Shown in pieces: positions 34,782 to 44,178 of a DNA stretch of 64,000 nucleotides. The notes below the pieces were generated by a model, which did no database searches, was not told where the DNA came from, and saw nothing but the letters and a program-made list of their open reading frames with translations. A program made the translations under genes and the position numbers. This DNA is from Quadrisphaera granulorum (lineage in GTDB: Bacteria > Actinomycetota > Actinomycetes > Actinomycetales > Quadrisphaeraceae). Location of the stretch: contig NZ_QGDQ01000001.1 of NCBI RefSeq assembly GCF_003149145.1, positions 372,001 through 436,000 on the forward strand, in the 5' to 3' direction. Within the stretch, counting starts at the first letter, position 1; each line of letters starts with the position of its first letter.

Positions 34782-37220
34782 GTGACCGCAGGAGCCATCC
34801 CCCGACGGGACCTCCGGCGAGAGCGGCTCGCCCTCGCCGTGCGTGCGGGCCTGGACGACCCGGCCCGTGGGCCCGAGCGCCGCGAGCGGCTCGCCGGCCT
34901 GGTCGACGCCTGGCTGGAAGACGTCTGGACCGACGCCGTGCTGTCCGACCCCGCCGGGCCCGCGGCCGGAACCCACGCCACCGCCACCGGTATCGCGCTC
35001 GCCGCGGTCGGCAGTCACGCACGCCGTGACGCAGGCCCCGCCAGCGACCTCGACCTCGTGATCCTCCACGACGGGCGCCAGCTCGACACCCAGGGCGTCG
35101 CCGCCCTCGCCGAGCGGGTCTGGTACCCCGTGTGGGACGCCGGTCTGCGCCTGGACCACTCCGTGCGCTCCCCGTCCCAGTGCCGAGAGGTGGCCGCCGC
35201 CGACGCTTCCGCGGCCGTAGGCCTGCTCGACCTGCGCCCCCTCGCCGGAGACGCCGCCATGGTGCTGCGCACACGCGAGGCCGTCCGTGAAGACTGGCGC
35301 CGCTCCGCGCGCAAGTGCCTGCCGGTGCTGCTCGACGAGGTGGCCGCGCGCCACCGGCAGCAGGGCGACCTCGCCTACCTGCTCGAGGGAGACCTCAAGG
35401 AGGGCCGGGGAGGGTTGCGCGACGTCGTCGTCCTCCGTGCCCTGGTGGCGAGCTGGGTGGCGGACGCCCCGCACGGGCCCCACGGCGCCGTCGACGCCGC
35501 CGCCGCGACGCTGCTCGACATCCGTGACGGCCTGCAGGCGGTCACGGGCCGCGCTGGCGACCGTCTGCTGCTGCCCGAGCAGGACGCCGTGGCCGCCGCC
35601 TTGGGACTGGCCGACGCCGACGAGCTGCTCGCCCGCGTGGCCGGTGCCGCGCGCGCCGTGGCCCACGCCCTCGACCGCACCACCCGCCGAGCCCGGGGCG
35701 CGTTGACCTCCCGCCGGGGTCTGCGCCGCGCTCGTCCGCGGCTGCGCAGCCTCGGCGCCGACCTCGTCGAGCACGAGGACGAGCTATGGCTCGGTGCCCA
35801 GGCTCGCCCCCAGACCGACCCCGCACTCGCGCTGCGCGCCGCCGCGACCGCGGCCCGCGCCGGCATCCCCCTCTCGCCCATCACTGCCGAGCACCTCGCC
35901 TCCGGCGGCGCACCCCTGCCCGACCCGTGGCCGGTGCCGGCCCGCGAGGCGCTCATCGACCTCCTCGGCACGGGCGAGGCCCAGGTGCCCGTCTGGGAGA
36001 CCCTCGACCAGGCCGGGCTCGTGGTGCAGTGGTTCCCCGAGTGGGCCGCCGTGCGCAACCGGCCCCAGCGCACCGTGGTGCATCGCCACACCGTCGACAG
36101 GCACCTCGTGCAGACCGCGGTGGAAGCCGAGCCGCTGCGATCCTCGGTGTCCCGCCCCGACCTGCTCCTGCTCACGGCCCTCCTGCACGATCTCGGCAAG
36201 ATCGGCAACGGTGAGGAGCACTCCGCTAAGGGAGCACCGATCGCCGCGGCGGTCGCCCGCCGCGTGGGCCTGTCGTCCGCTGACGCCGACGTCGTCGGCA
36301 GGCTCGTGCTGCACCACCTGACGCTGGTCGACCTCGCCACCCGCCGCGACCCCGACGACCCGCGCACCGTCGCCGAGCTCGTCGACGCCGTCGACGGCCG
36401 CGAGGACGTCCTCGACCTGCTCCGCGCGCTCACCGAAGCCGACGGCCGCGCCGCTGGTACCGCAGCGTGGACGGCGTGGCGCGCGCGCCTCGTCGACGCT
36501 CTCACGGCTCGCGCTCGGCGCGTGCTCCAAGGACACGAGCCGCCCGGCCCGGCCCCACTGACGCCGCAGGAGGCCGAGGCCGTGCAAGGGGTGAAGGCCG
36601 ACGGGCACCCCCGGATCAGCGTCGACGCGGTGGCGGGCCTGCACGCCGTCCATGTGGTCGCCCCCGACCGTCCCGGTCTCTTCGCCGACCAGGCGGGCCT
36701 GCTCGCCGCCCACCGCCTGTCGGTGCGCTCCGCGCTCGTGCGCACCGTGGAGGGGCCGTGCGGCGGCCCCGGCGGTCCCGGGGTGGCCGTCGACACCTGG
36801 TGGGTGGAGGCACCCGCCGGCCTGCCGGACCCGAGCGTGCTGCTCACCGGGCTGCGCCGCCTGGCTTCCGGAGACGACACCGTGCTGGAGCCGATGCGCC
36901 GGCGCGACGCCGGCTGGCGGCCGGGCAGCTCCGCCGCCGCCACGCGCGCCACCGCTCCGCCCCGCGTTCTCGTGCTGCCGGGCGCCTCGGGTGAGGCGAC
37001 CGTCGTGGAGGTCCGCGCGCTCGACAGGCCCGGGCTGCTGCACGCCCTCGGGTCGGAGCTGGCCAGCATCGGCGTCGAGATCCACAGCGCCCACGTCGCC
37101 ACCTACGGCGGCCAGGCGGTCGACGTCCTCTACCTCGGCGAGCCGGACGGTAGCCCGCTGGCCCCCGCCCGCGTGGCCGCCGCGGTGTCGGTGCTCGGCG
37201 CCGCAGCCGACGTCGACTGA
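34782..37220 (+). CDS. glnD: PII nucleotidyltransferase GlnD
   Basis: A bifunctional enzyme that modifies and demodifies PII in response to nitrogen. Domains in order: nucleotidyltransferase with GSHARRDAGPASDLDLVIL near residue 75, GlnD linker domain (LLEGDLKEGRGGLRDV), HD hydrolase with LLTALLHDLGKIGNGEEHS near residue 465, and two ACT glutamine-sensing domains (from about 610 and 735). GTG start after a short gap from glnB. 812 aa is typical of actinobacterial GlnD, which are thought to adenylylate rather than uridylylate PII. Confidence 0.95.
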   Translation: MTAGAIPRRDLRRERLALAVRAGLDDPARGPERRERLAGLVDAWLEDVWTDAVLSDPAGPAAGTHATATGIALAAVGSHARRDAGPASDLDLVILHDGRQLDTQGVAALAERVWYPVWDAGLRLDHSVRSPSQCREVAAADASAAVGLLDLRPLAGDAAMVLRTREAVREDWRRSARKCLPVLLDEVAARHRQQGDLAYLLEGDLKEGRGGLRDVVVLRALVASWVADAPHGPHGAVDAAAATLLDIRDGLQAVTGRAGDRLLLPEQDAVAAALGLADADELLARVAGAARAVAHALDRTTRRARGALTSRRGLRRARPRLRSLGADLVEHEDELWLGAQARPQTDPALALRAAATAARAGIPLSPITAEHLASGGAPLPDPWPVPAREALIDLLGTGEAQVPVWETLDQAGLVVQWFPEWAAVRNRPQRTVVHRHTVDRHLVQTAVEAEPLRSSVSRPDLLLLTALLHDLGKIGNGEEHSAKGAPIAAAVARRVGLSSADADVVGRLVLHHLTLVDLATRRDPDDPRTVAELVDAVDGREDVLDLLRALTEADGRAAGTAAWTAWRARLVDALTARARRVLQGHEPPGPAPLTPQEAEAVQGVKADGHPRISVDAVAGLHAVHVVAPDRPGLFADQAGLLAAHRLSVRSALVRTVEGPCGGPGGPGVAVDTWWVEAPAGLPDPSVLLTGLRRLASGDDTVLEPMRRRDAGWRPGSSAAATRATAPPRVLVLPGASGEATVVEVRALDRPGLLHALGSELASIGVEIHSAHVATYGGQAVDVLYLGEPDGSPLAPARVAAAVSVLGAAADVD

Positions 37221-37270
37221 GCCGCAGCTCCAGTCCCGCCCGAGCCGACGAGCGACGGGTCGCCCGCCGG

Positions 37271-37276
37271 TAGCCT
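37271..37276 (+). promoter_or_regulatory. -10 hexamer of ffh
   Basis: TAGCCT is 7 nt before the ffh GTG, indicating an independent leaderless promoter downstream of glnD. Confidence 0.5.
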
Positions 37277-37283
37277 GGAGGGC

Positions 37284-38900
37284 GTGTTCAGCTCCCTGTC
37301 CGACCGGCTCACCGCGACCTTCAAGGGCCTGCGCGGCAAGGGCCGGCTCACCGAGGCCGATGTCGACGCGACGGTGCGCGAGATCCGCCGCGCGTTGCTC
37401 GAGGCCGACGTCGCGCTGCCGGTGGTGCGCGCGTTCACGGGCAGCATCCGCGAGCGCGCCCTCTCGGCGGAGGTCTCCCAGGCGCTGAACCCGGCGCAGC
37501 AGGTCGTCAAGATCGTCAACGAGGAGCTCGTCGGCGTCCTCGGTGGCCAGACCCGGCGGCTGCGCTTCGCCAAGAACCCCCCGACCGTGATCATGCTCGC
37601 GGGTCTGCAGGGCGCCGGAAAGACCACGCTGGCCGGGAAGCTCGGCAAGCACCTCAAGGAGAGCGGGCATACGCCGCTGCTCGTCGCCTGCGACCTGCAG
37701 CGTCCCAACGCTGTCACCCAGTTGCAGGTGGTCGGGCAGCGCGCCGGCGTCGAGGTGTTCGCGCCCGAGCCGGGCAACGGCGTCGGCAACCCGGTCGAGG
37801 TGGCGCGCCGCGGCGTCGAGCACGCGCGTGAGAAGCAGTACGACGTCGTCGTCGTCGACACTGCCGGCCGCCTCGGCGTCGACGCCGAGATGATGCAGCA
37901 GGCCTCGGACATCCGTGACGCCACGCAGCCCGACGAGGTGCTGTTCGTCGTCGACGCGATGATCGGCCAGGACGCCCTCGCCGTGGCCCAGGCGTTCCAG
38001 GAGGGCGTCGACCTCACCGGCGTCGTCCTCACCAAGCTCGACGGCGACGCCCGCGGCGGCGCCGCCCTCTCGGTGGCCACGACCACCGGCCGCCCGGTGC
38101 TGTTCGCCTCCACCGGTGAGGGCCTGGGCGACTTCGAGATCTTCCACCCCGACCGGATGGCCTCGCGCATCCTCGACATGGGTGACGTGCTCACCCTCAT
38201 CGAGCAGGCCGAGCGCGCCTTCGACGCGCAGGAGAGTGCGGCGCTCGCCAGCCGCTTCGAAGCCGGGGAGGACTTCACCCTCGAGGACTTCCTCACCCAG
38301 ATGCAGGCCCTCAAGAAGATGGGCCCGCTCAACAAGGTCCTCGGGATGCTGCCCGGCATGGGCGCCATGAAGGAGCAGCTCGACGAGCTCGCCAGCGACG
38401 GCGCGATGAAGCGCATCGAGGCGATCGTGAGGTCCATGACGCCGCTGGAGCGGCGCAACTCCAAGGTGCTCAACGGCTCGCGGCGCGCCCGCATCGCCCG
38501 CGGTTCCGGTACTGAGGTGAGCGAGGTCAACCAGCTCATCGACAGGTTCACCGAGGCCCAGAAGGTGATGCGCGCCATGCGGGCCAAGGGTGGCGGTGGG
38601 CTCGCCTCCGCTCTCGGCGGCATGGGCGCCGGCGCCGGTCCCGGCGGCGGCATGGCGGGCATGGCCGGCGGCAAGAAGTCCCGCGGGCGCATGCAGGCTC
38701 AGCCGCCCAAGGGCAAGAAGGCCAAGTCAGGAAACCCCGCCAAGCGCGCCGAGCAGGAGCGCGCCGCCGCCGAGAAGGCCCTCGCCAGCCGCGGCTCGGC
38801 GTTCGGCCCCGGCGCGGCCTTCGGCGCGGGGGAGGACGAGCCGCAGCTGCCGCCGGGCTTCGAGCTGCCGCCGGGCTTCGAGAAGCACCTCGGCCGTTGA
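37284..38900 (+). CDS. ffh: Signal recognition particle protein Ffh
   Basis: Ffh is the SRP54 GTPase that binds signal sequences on ribosomes with 4.5S RNA. N domain at the start; G domain with AGLQGAGKTTLAGKL (P-loop), DTAGRLGVDAEMM and TKLDGDARGGAAL; then a methionine-rich M domain (residues about 325-460) and a Gly/Lys-rich C-terminal tail. It has 538 aa. The tail ends in a repeated LPPGFE motif (LPPGFELPPGFEKHLGR). GTG start. Confidence 0.96.
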   Translation: MFSSLSDRLTATFKGLRGKGRLTEADVDATVREIRRALLEADVALPVVRAFTGSIRERALSAEVSQALNPAQQVVKIVNEELVGVLGGQTRRLRFAKNPPTVIMLAGLQGAGKTTLAGKLGKHLKESGHTPLLVACDLQRPNAVTQLQVVGQRAGVEVFAPEPGNGVGNPVEVARRGVEHAREKQYDVVVVDTAGRLGVDAEMMQQASDIRDATQPDEVLFVVDAMIGQDALAVAQAFQEGVDLTGVVLTKLDGDARGGAALSVATTTGRPVLFASTGEGLGDFEIFHPDRMASRILDMGDVLTLIEQAERAFDAQESAALASRFEAGEDFTLEDFLTQMQALKKMGPLNKVLGMLPGMGAMKEQLDELASDGAMKRIEAIVRSMTPLERRNSKVLNGSRRARIARGSGTEVSEVNQLIDRFTEAQKVMRAMRAKGGGGLASALGGMGAGAGPGGGMAGMAGGKKSRGRMQAQPPKGKKAKSGNPAKRAEQERAAAEKALASRGSAFGPGAAFGAGEDEPQLPPGFELPPGFEKHLGR

Positions 38901-38929
38901 CAGGCCGCCGACGTGCCGCTGACGCGTCG

Positions 38930-40045
38930 ATGAGCGTGCTCCACCTCACGGGGCCCGTACTGGCCCGCCTCGACTCCTCCGGCGAGGTCGAGGTCCGTGA
39001 CCAGGCGTGGGTGCTGGATGGCCGGATCACCTTCGACCGCCCGTCGTCCGCGGGGTCCACCGAGGGCGTCGAGGTGCTCGACGGGTGGGTGCTGCCCGGC
39101 CTCGTCGACGCCCACAGCCACGTGGGCCTCGGACCGGCCGGCCCCGTCGACGAGGCCACAGCCCGCCGTCAGGCCGAGACCGACCGCGACGCCGGCGCGC
39201 TGCTGCTGCGCGACGCCGGCTCCCCGGCCGACACCCGCTGGATGGACGACGACGACGCCATGCCCCGCGTGCTGCGCGCCGGGCGGCACGTGGCGCGCTC
39301 GCGGCGCTACCTGCGCGGGGTCGGGGAGGAGGTCGAGCCGGATGACCTCGTCGCCGCGGTCAGCGCGCAGGCCCGCGCTGGCGACGGCTGGGTGAAGATC
39401 GTGGGGGACTGGATCGACAGGACGACGGGGGACCTCGCCCCGTGCTGGCCCGTCGAGGAGCTGACCCGCGCTGTCGAGGCGGCGCACGCCCTCGGCGCGC
39501 GTGTGGCCGTCCACACGTTCTCCGAGCAGACCTTGCCGGACCTGCTGGCCGCCGGTGTCGACTGCTGGGAGCACGCCACCGGCCTGGACGGCGAGACCGC
39601 CGCCGCAGCCGCCGCGGCGGGCGTGGCCATCACGCCGACCCTCGTGAACACGGCGCGGTTCCTCGAGTTCGCCGCCGCCGGAGCGCCGAAGTTCCCCACC
39701 TACGCCGCGCACATGCGCGCCCTGCACGCCCGTCGCTCGCAGGCCGTGCGCGACGCCGTCGACGCCGGGGTGCGGTTGCTCGTGGGCACCGACGCCGGGA
39801 CCGAGATGCCGCACGGGCTGGTCGCCGACGAGGTCGCCGCGCTCGTCGGGGCGGGGCTCACGCCGCTGCAGGCGCTCAGCGCCGCCAGCTGGGGTTCCCG
39901 CGCCTACCTCGGGGCATCCGCCCTAGAGGAAGGCGCCCCGGCGGACCTGCTGGTGTTGCCGGCCGACCCCCGCGAGGACGTCGAGGTGCTCCGCGCCCCA
40001 CGCGCCGTGGTGCTGCGCGGACGCGCTGTCGCGCCCCGCGGCTGA
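38930..40045 (+). CDS. Metal-dependent amidohydrolase
   Basis: A hydrolase of the imidazolonepropionase/dipeptidase-like amidohydrolase superfamily. GLVDAHSHVGLGP supplies the HxH metal pair, GRHVARSRRYLRGV and DGWVKIVGDW the lysine region, VHTFSEQTL and WEHATGL further His ligands, and GTDAGTEMPHGL the catalytic Asp. It has 371 aa. The ATG at 38930 is used; a TTG overlapping the ffh stop would add 11 residues. An amidohydrolase between ffh and rpsP is common in actinobacteria; the substrate is unknown. Confidence 0.85.
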   Translation: MSVLHLTGPVLARLDSSGEVEVRDQAWVLDGRITFDRPSSAGSTEGVEVLDGWVLPGLVDAHSHVGLGPAGPVDEATARRQAETDRDAGALLLRDAGSPADTRWMDDDDAMPRVLRAGRHVARSRRYLRGVGEEVEPDDLVAAVSAQARAGDGWVKIVGDWIDRTTGDLAPCWPVEELTRAVEAAHALGARVAVHTFSEQTLPDLLAAGVDCWEHATGLDGETAAAAAAAGVAITPTLVNTARFLEFAAAGAPKFPTYAAHMRALHARRSQAVRDAVDAGVRLLVGTDAGTEMPHGLVADEVAALVGAGLTPLQALSAASWGSRAYLGASALEEGAPADLLVLPADPREDVEVLRAPRAVVLRGRAVAPRG

Positions 40046-40106
40046 TCGAGCGGCTGATCGAGCCGCTCATCGCGCTCGGCCGTCATCCGGTCGCGCGGGT
40101 CTTGAC

Positions 40107-40112
40107 TACTGT
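40107..40112 (+). promoter_or_regulatory. -10 hexamer of the amino-acid ABC transporter operon
   Basis: TACTGT lies 7 nt before the GTG of the substrate-binding protein. Upstream, two 12-bp tandem copies of CGGCTGATCGAG (40039-40062) span the amidohydrolase stop. Confidence 0.5.
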
Positions 40113-40119
40113 TCGGCGC

Positions 40120-41010
40120 GTGCTGCGTCGACCTGTCCTCCTGCTCACGGCCCTCGCGGGTGCCACCGCTGTGCTGGTGGCCGGCTGTGCCCCGCAGGAC
40201 GAGGCCGGAGGCGCCGCCGCTGCGAGCACCGGTGGATCGGCGACGACGACGGCGAGCTGCTCGCCCGCCGACCTCAAGACGCTGAAGCCCGGGGTCTTCA
40301 CCGTGGCCACCAGCAAGCCTGCCTACGAGCCGTGGTTCTCCGAGGACGACCCGAGCAACGGCAAGGGCTACGAGTCCGCGGTCGCCTACGCCGTCGCCGA
40401 GCAGCTCGGCTACTCCCAGGACCAGGTGACGTGGACGGTGGCCGACTTCAACGCGGCCATCGCGCCGGGACCCAAGGACTTCGACGTCGACATCAACCAG
40501 TTCTCCATCACCGACGAGCGCAAGCAGGCCGTCGACTTCTCTACGCCCTACTACGACGTGGCGCAGGCCGTGGTCACCGAGAGCACCTCGCCGGCCGCGT
40601 CGGTGACCGACCTGGCCGGTCTCCAAGGACTGCGCTTGGGGGCCCAGGTGGGCACCACGAGCTACACGGCCATCACTGACCAGATCAAGCCCTCGCAGCA
40701 GCCGAGCGTCTTCAACACCAACGACGACGCCGTCGCCGCGCTGAAGAACGGCCAGGTCGACGCGATCGTCGTCGACCTCCCCACCGCCTTCTACATGGCG
40801 GCGGCGCAGCTCGACGCCGGCAAGGTGGTCGGCCAGCTCCAGACGCCCAGCGGCGGCCCCACCGACACCTTCGGCATGGTGCTCGACAAGGGCTCGCCGC
40901 TCACCGCGTGCGTCAGCCGCGCCGTCGACACCCTCCGCGAGGACGGCACGCTCGCCGAGCTGCAGCAGCAGTGGCTCGACGAGGCGGCGCAGGCGCCCGT
41001 CCTGAAGTGA
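40120..41010 (+). CDS. Polar amino-acid ABC transporter substrate-binding lipoprotein
   Basis: An extracellular binding protein of the SBP_bac_3 type. The signal peptide (RRPVLLLTALAGATAVLVAGC) ends in a lipobox with Cys near residue 22, so it is a lipoprotein. The mature protein has GVFTVATSKPAYEPWF, FDVDINQFSITDERKQAVDFS (family signature) and LRLGAQVGTTSY. It has 296 aa. GTG start from a leaderless-type promoter. The next genes encode the permease and ATPase. Ligand identity is not clear from sequence. Confidence 0.92.
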   Translation: MLRRPVLLLTALAGATAVLVAGCAPQDEAGGAAAASTGGSATTTASCSPADLKTLKPGVFTVATSKPAYEPWFSEDDPSNGKGYESAVAYAVAEQLGYSQDQVTWTVADFNAAIAPGPKDFDVDINQFSITDERKQAVDFSTPYYDVAQAVVTESTSPAASVTDLAGLQGLRLGAQVGTTSYTAITDQIKPSQQPSVFNTNDDAVAALKNGQVDAIVVDLPTAFYMAAAQLDAGKVVGQLQTPSGGPTDTFGMVLDKGSPLTACVSRAVDTLREDGTLAELQQQWLDEAAQAPVLK

Positions 41011-41020
41011 CGTCCTCACG

Positions 41021-41914
41021 GTGAGCGCTCCGGGCACCGAGGTCTTCGGAGACGCCCGCGGCGGCCTCCTGCCCGCACCGAGCGAGGTCGAGCTGGGCCG
41101 GCGCTCCTACCGCCGCTCGCGGCAGCGTCGGTCGACGTGGGTCGCCCTCCTGTCGACTCTCGTCTTCTCGACCCTGCTCGTGGTGGGAACGGTCAGCGCC
41201 CCGGGCTGGCCCCGCACGCAGCAGTCGTTCCTCGACCCGGATGTGGCGCGCCGAGCGTTCCCGCTGGTCCTCGAAGGGTTGTGGCTCAACCTGCGGGTGC
41301 TCGTCGTCGCGGCGGTGTGCGTCCTGGCGCTGGGCCTGGCGGTGGCGCTGCTGCGTACCGTGCGCGGACCCGTGTGGGCGCCCGTCCGCTTCGTCATGGC
41401 GCTCTACACGGACGTCTTTCGCGGCATGCCGTTGATCGTGCTCCTCTACATCATCGGGTTCGGCGTGCCGGGCCTGCGGCTGCAGGGCGTCCCGACCGAC
41501 AAGGTGGTCCTGGGCACCACGGCGATCGTCCTCGTCTACTCCGCCTACGTCTCCGAGGTCTTCCGCGCGGGCATCGAGTCGGTCCACCCCAGCCAGCGCG
41601 CTGCTGCCCGAGCTCTGGGCCTCACGCACCGGCAGACCACCCGTCTCGTCGTCCTCCCGCAGGCGGTCCGCAACGTGACGCCACCGCTGCTCAACGACCT
41701 CGTGGCGCTGCAGAAGGACGTCGGACTCATCTCCGTGCTGGGGGCGATCGACGCGGTGAGGCAGGCGCAGATCGTCTCGGCGAACACGGGGAACTTCACC
41801 CCCTACATCGTCGCGGCGCTCCTGTTCGTGCTCCTCGCGGTGCCGACTGCGCGGCTGGCCGACTGGGCCACCGCCCGAGCTCGGCGTCGGCAGCAGGCCG
41901 GGAGCGTCCTGTGA
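41021..41914 (+). CDS. Amino-acid ABC transporter permease
   Basis: An inner-membrane permease of the HisM/GlnP type. A cytoplasmic N-terminal extension of about 35 residues precedes the first helix; the conserved EAA loop reads SQRAAARALGLTHRQTTRLVVLPQAVRNVTPPLLND. About five or six helices. TDVFRGMPLIVLLYI is the family motif. It has 297 aa. GTG start 10 nt after the binding-protein stop; it overlaps the ATPase by GTGA. Confidence 0.92.
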   Translation: MSAPGTEVFGDARGGLLPAPSEVELGRRSYRRSRQRRSTWVALLSTLVFSTLLVVGTVSAPGWPRTQQSFLDPDVARRAFPLVLEGLWLNLRVLVVAAVCVLALGLAVALLRTVRGPVWAPVRFVMALYTDVFRGMPLIVLLYIIGFGVPGLRLQGVPTDKVVLGTTAIVLVYSAYVSEVFRAGIESVHPSQRAAARALGLTHRQTTRLVVLPQAVRNVTPPLLNDLVALQKDVGLISVLGAIDAVRQAQIVSANTGNFTPYIVAALLFVLLAVPTARLADWATARARRRQQAGSVL

Positions 41915-42696
41915 GCGAGCAGCCCGGGGAATTCGCGCACCAGCCGGTGCTGCGGGTGCGCAACCTCGTCAAGACCTATCCGACGGCGCAGGGGTCGACG
42001 CCCGTCCTGCGGGGGATCGACCTCGACGTCGACGAGCACCAGGTGGTCACACTCATCGGGGCGTCGGGGTCGGGCAAGTCGACCCTGCTGCGCTGCGTCG
42101 ACCTGTTGGAACAGGTCGACGACGGCCAGGTGTGGCTCGACGGGCAGGACATCACCGACCCCCGCGTCGACGCTGACGCCGTACGGCGCCGCATCGGCGT
42201 CGTCTTCCAGGCGTACAACCTCTTCCCGCACCTGTCCGTGCTCGACAACGTCACCCTCGCGCCACGCCGCGTGCACGGGGTGCCACGTGAGCAGGCCGAG
42301 GCACAGGCGATGGAGCTGCTGGAACGGATCGGCCTGGCGGCCAGGGCCCGCGCCTACCCCGACCAGCTCTCCGGCGGGCAGGCCCAGCGCACCGCCATCG
42401 TGAGGGCGCTCGCCGTGCAGCCGCGGTTGCTGCTGCTCGACGAGGTGACCTCCGCGCTCGACCCCGAGCTGGTGGGGGAGGTGCTGGCGCTGGTGCGCGA
42501 GGTGGCCGCCGGCGGCATGACCATCGTCATGGCCACGCACGAGATGGGCTTCGCTCGGTCGGCGGCGGACGTCGTCTGCTTTCTCGAGGGCGGGGTGCTC
42601 CTGGAGCAGGGACCGCCCGAGCAGGTGCTCGTGGATCCGCAGCACGAGCGGACCCGCACCTTCCTGCGGCGGGTCGTCGAGGCTGGACGGCTCTGA
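41911..42696 (+). CDS. Amino-acid ABC transporter ATP-binding protein
   Basis: The cytoplasmic ATPase of the transporter. Walker A GASGSGKSTLLRCVDLLE, Q-loop VVFQAYNLFPHLSV, signature LSGGQAQRTAIVRAL, Walker B LLLLDEVTSALDPELV and the switch His in ATHEMGFARSAAD are all present. It has 261 aa. GTG overlaps the permease stop. The Asp-Glu-Val (rather than Glu-Pro) after Walker B is seen in amino-acid transporter ATPases. Confidence 0.94.
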   Translation: MSEQPGEFAHQPVLRVRNLVKTYPTAQGSTPVLRGIDLDVDEHQVVTLIGASGSGKSTLLRCVDLLEQVDDGQVWLDGQDITDPRVDADAVRRRIGVVFQAYNLFPHLSVLDNVTLAPRRVHGVPREQAEAQAMELLERIGLAARARAYPDQLSGGQAQRTAIVRALAVQPRLLLLDEVTSALDPELVGEVLALVREVAAGGMTIVMATHEMGFARSAADVVCFLEGGVLLEQGPPEQVLVDPQHERTRTFLRRVVEAGRL

Positions 42697-42757
42697 GCTG
42701 CTCATCGCTGAGTTGATCGGGGGCTGGCGGCGGTGACGAGCACTGCCGGACCTCTGG

Positions 42758-42763
42758 CACAAT
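42758..42763 (+). promoter_or_regulatory. Candidate -10 of the rpsP operon
   Basis: CACAAT in the 195-bp gap before rpsP, with GTGACG about 19 bp upstream as a possible -35. It would leave a leader of about 120 nt. The match is only moderate. Confidence 0.35.
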
Positions 42764-42891
42764 CGAGGGCTGTACTCGGCGGTGTGCGGCCCCTCTCTCC
42801 GCGATCCGCTGGTCCTCGGGCCCGAACCTGCGCGACACCCCACGCGCGGCGGGCGGCCCACCCCCGCGAAGCGAAGCAGGAGCACTACCCC

Positions 42892-43350
42892 GTGGCTGTC
42901 AAGATCCGCCTCAAGCGCCTGGGCAAGATCCGCGCCCCGTACTACCGCATCGTCGTTGCCGACTCGCGCACCAAGCGCGATGGTCGTGCGATCGAGGAGA
43001 TCGGCAAGTACCACCCGACCGAGGAGCCCTCGCTCATCGAGGTCAACCGTGAGCGCGCCCAGTACTGGCTCGGCGTCGGCGCCCAGCCGACCCCCCAGGT
43101 CGAAGCCATTCTCAAGGTCACCGGTGACTGGCAGACCTTCAAGGGTCTCCCGGGCGCCGAGGGCACGCTGAAGGTCAAGGAGCCCAAGGCTCCCGCCGCC
43201 ATTGCTACGGACTTCTCCGCCGACAAGCGCGAGAAGCCGAAGAAGTCCGCTGACAAGGCCGAGGTGCAGCCCGCCGAGGTCGCCAACGCTGAGCAGCCCG
43301 CGGGCACCGACGAGCCGGCCGAGGCCGGTTCGGTGGGTACCTCGGCCTGA
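42892..43350 (+). CDS. rpsP: 30S ribosomal protein bS16
   Basis: Small-subunit protein: [22 protein letters not shown] and [17 protein letters not shown] are diagnostic. A long Ala/Glu/Lys-rich C-terminal tail (residues about 95-152), common in actinobacteria, is probably disordered. The GTG at 42892 is preceded by GCAGGAG; 152 aa. First gene of the rpsP-khpA-rimM-trmD operon. Confidence 0.96.
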   Translation: MAVKIRLKRLGKIRAPYYRIVVADSRTKRDGRAIEEIGKYHPTEEPSLIEVNRERAQYWLGVGAQPTPQVEAILKVTGDWQTFKGLPGAEGTLKVKEPKAPAAIATDFSADKREKPKKSADKAEVQPAEVANAEQPAGTDEPAEAGSVGTSA

Positions 43351-43361
43351 GGCTGGGACAG

Positions 43362-43628
43362 GTGCAGGACGTCGTGCTCGCTGACGCGCTCGACCATCTG
43401 GTCCGCGGCATCGTCGACAATCCCGACGACGTCCGGGTCACCACCCGCCGCCTGCGCTCGGGCGAGGTCCTCGAGGTGCGTGTGCACCCCGAGGACCTCG
43501 GCCGGGTGATCGGACGCTCCGGGCGCACCGCCAAGGCGCTGCGCACGGTGGTCGGGGCGCTCGCCGGCGACGACGACGTCCGCGTCGACGTCGTCGACGT
43601 CGACCGCCCCCGCCGTCGTCCTTCCTGA
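43362..43628 (+). CDS. khpA: KH-domain RNA-binding protein KhpA
   Basis: An 88-residue single KH-domain protein. The RNA-contacting GxxG loop is in LGRVIGRSGRTAKALRTVV. KhpA pairs with KhpB/EloR in other bacteria. Conserved position between rpsP and rimM. GTG start; the C-terminus ends in a short Arg-rich tail (VDRPRRRPS). Confidence 0.9.
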   Translation: MQDVVLADALDHLVRGIVDNPDDVRVTTRRLRSGEVLEVRVHPEDLGRVIGRSGRTAKALRTVVGALAGDDDVRVDVVDVDRPRRRPS

Positions 43629-43647
43629 CCAGCGTCAGGACCAACGC

Positions 43648-44178
43648 ATGGAGGTCGTCGTCGCCCGCATCGGGCGTCCCCACGGGGTGCGCGGTGAGGT
43701 CAGCGTCGAAGTGCGGACCGACTCCCCCGGCGAACGCTTCGCCGGGGGAGCGGTCTTCTCCACCGACCCTGCCTCCGCGGGACCGCTGACGCTCGCCGCC
43801 GCCCGTGACCACAACGGGGTGCTCCTGCTCTCCTTCGAGGGTGTGAACGACCGGAACGCCGCGGAGGGTCTGCGCGGAGTGCTCCTCGTCGCGGACGTCG
43901 ACGCCACCAGCACTGACGAGCCCGACGCCTGGTCGGTGCCCGCCCTCGTGGGGCTGCGCGCGGAGCGCACCGACGGTCGCGTGGCGGGCGAGGTCATCGG
44001 GGTCGAGCACGGTCCTGCGCAGGACCTGCTCGTCGTGAAGCAGCCGTCAGGGTCGCTGGCGCGCGTGCCGTTCGTGGCGGCGCTCGTGCCCGTCGTCGAT
44101 GTCGACGGCGGTCGCGTGGTGCTCGACCCGCCGGGCGGCCTGCTCGAGGGTGACGGCGCGCCGGAGGACGCACGATGA
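43648..44178 (+). CDS. rimM: Ribosome maturation factor RimM
   Basis: RimM assists 30S head assembly with bS19. [27 protein letters not shown] is the standard N-terminus, and the PRC-barrel half contains [16 protein letters not shown] and [12 protein letters not shown]. It has 176 aa. Its TGA overlaps the ATG of a nine-codon micro-ORF that in turn ends on the trmD start. Confidence 0.95.
   Translation: MEVVVARIGRPHGVRGEVSVEVRTDSPGERFAGGAVFSTDPASAGPLTLAAARDHNGVLLLSFEGVNDRNAAEGLRGVLLVADVDATSTDEPDAWSVPALVGLRAERTDGRVAGEVIGVEHGPAQDLLVVKQPSGSLARVPFVAALVPVVDVDGGRVVLDPPGGLLEGDGAPEDAR

Noticed and set aside
40039-40062. 12-bp tandem repeat as a binding-site array
   Set aside because: Only two perfect copies, and the first spans the amidohydrolase stop codon; too little to call an operator.
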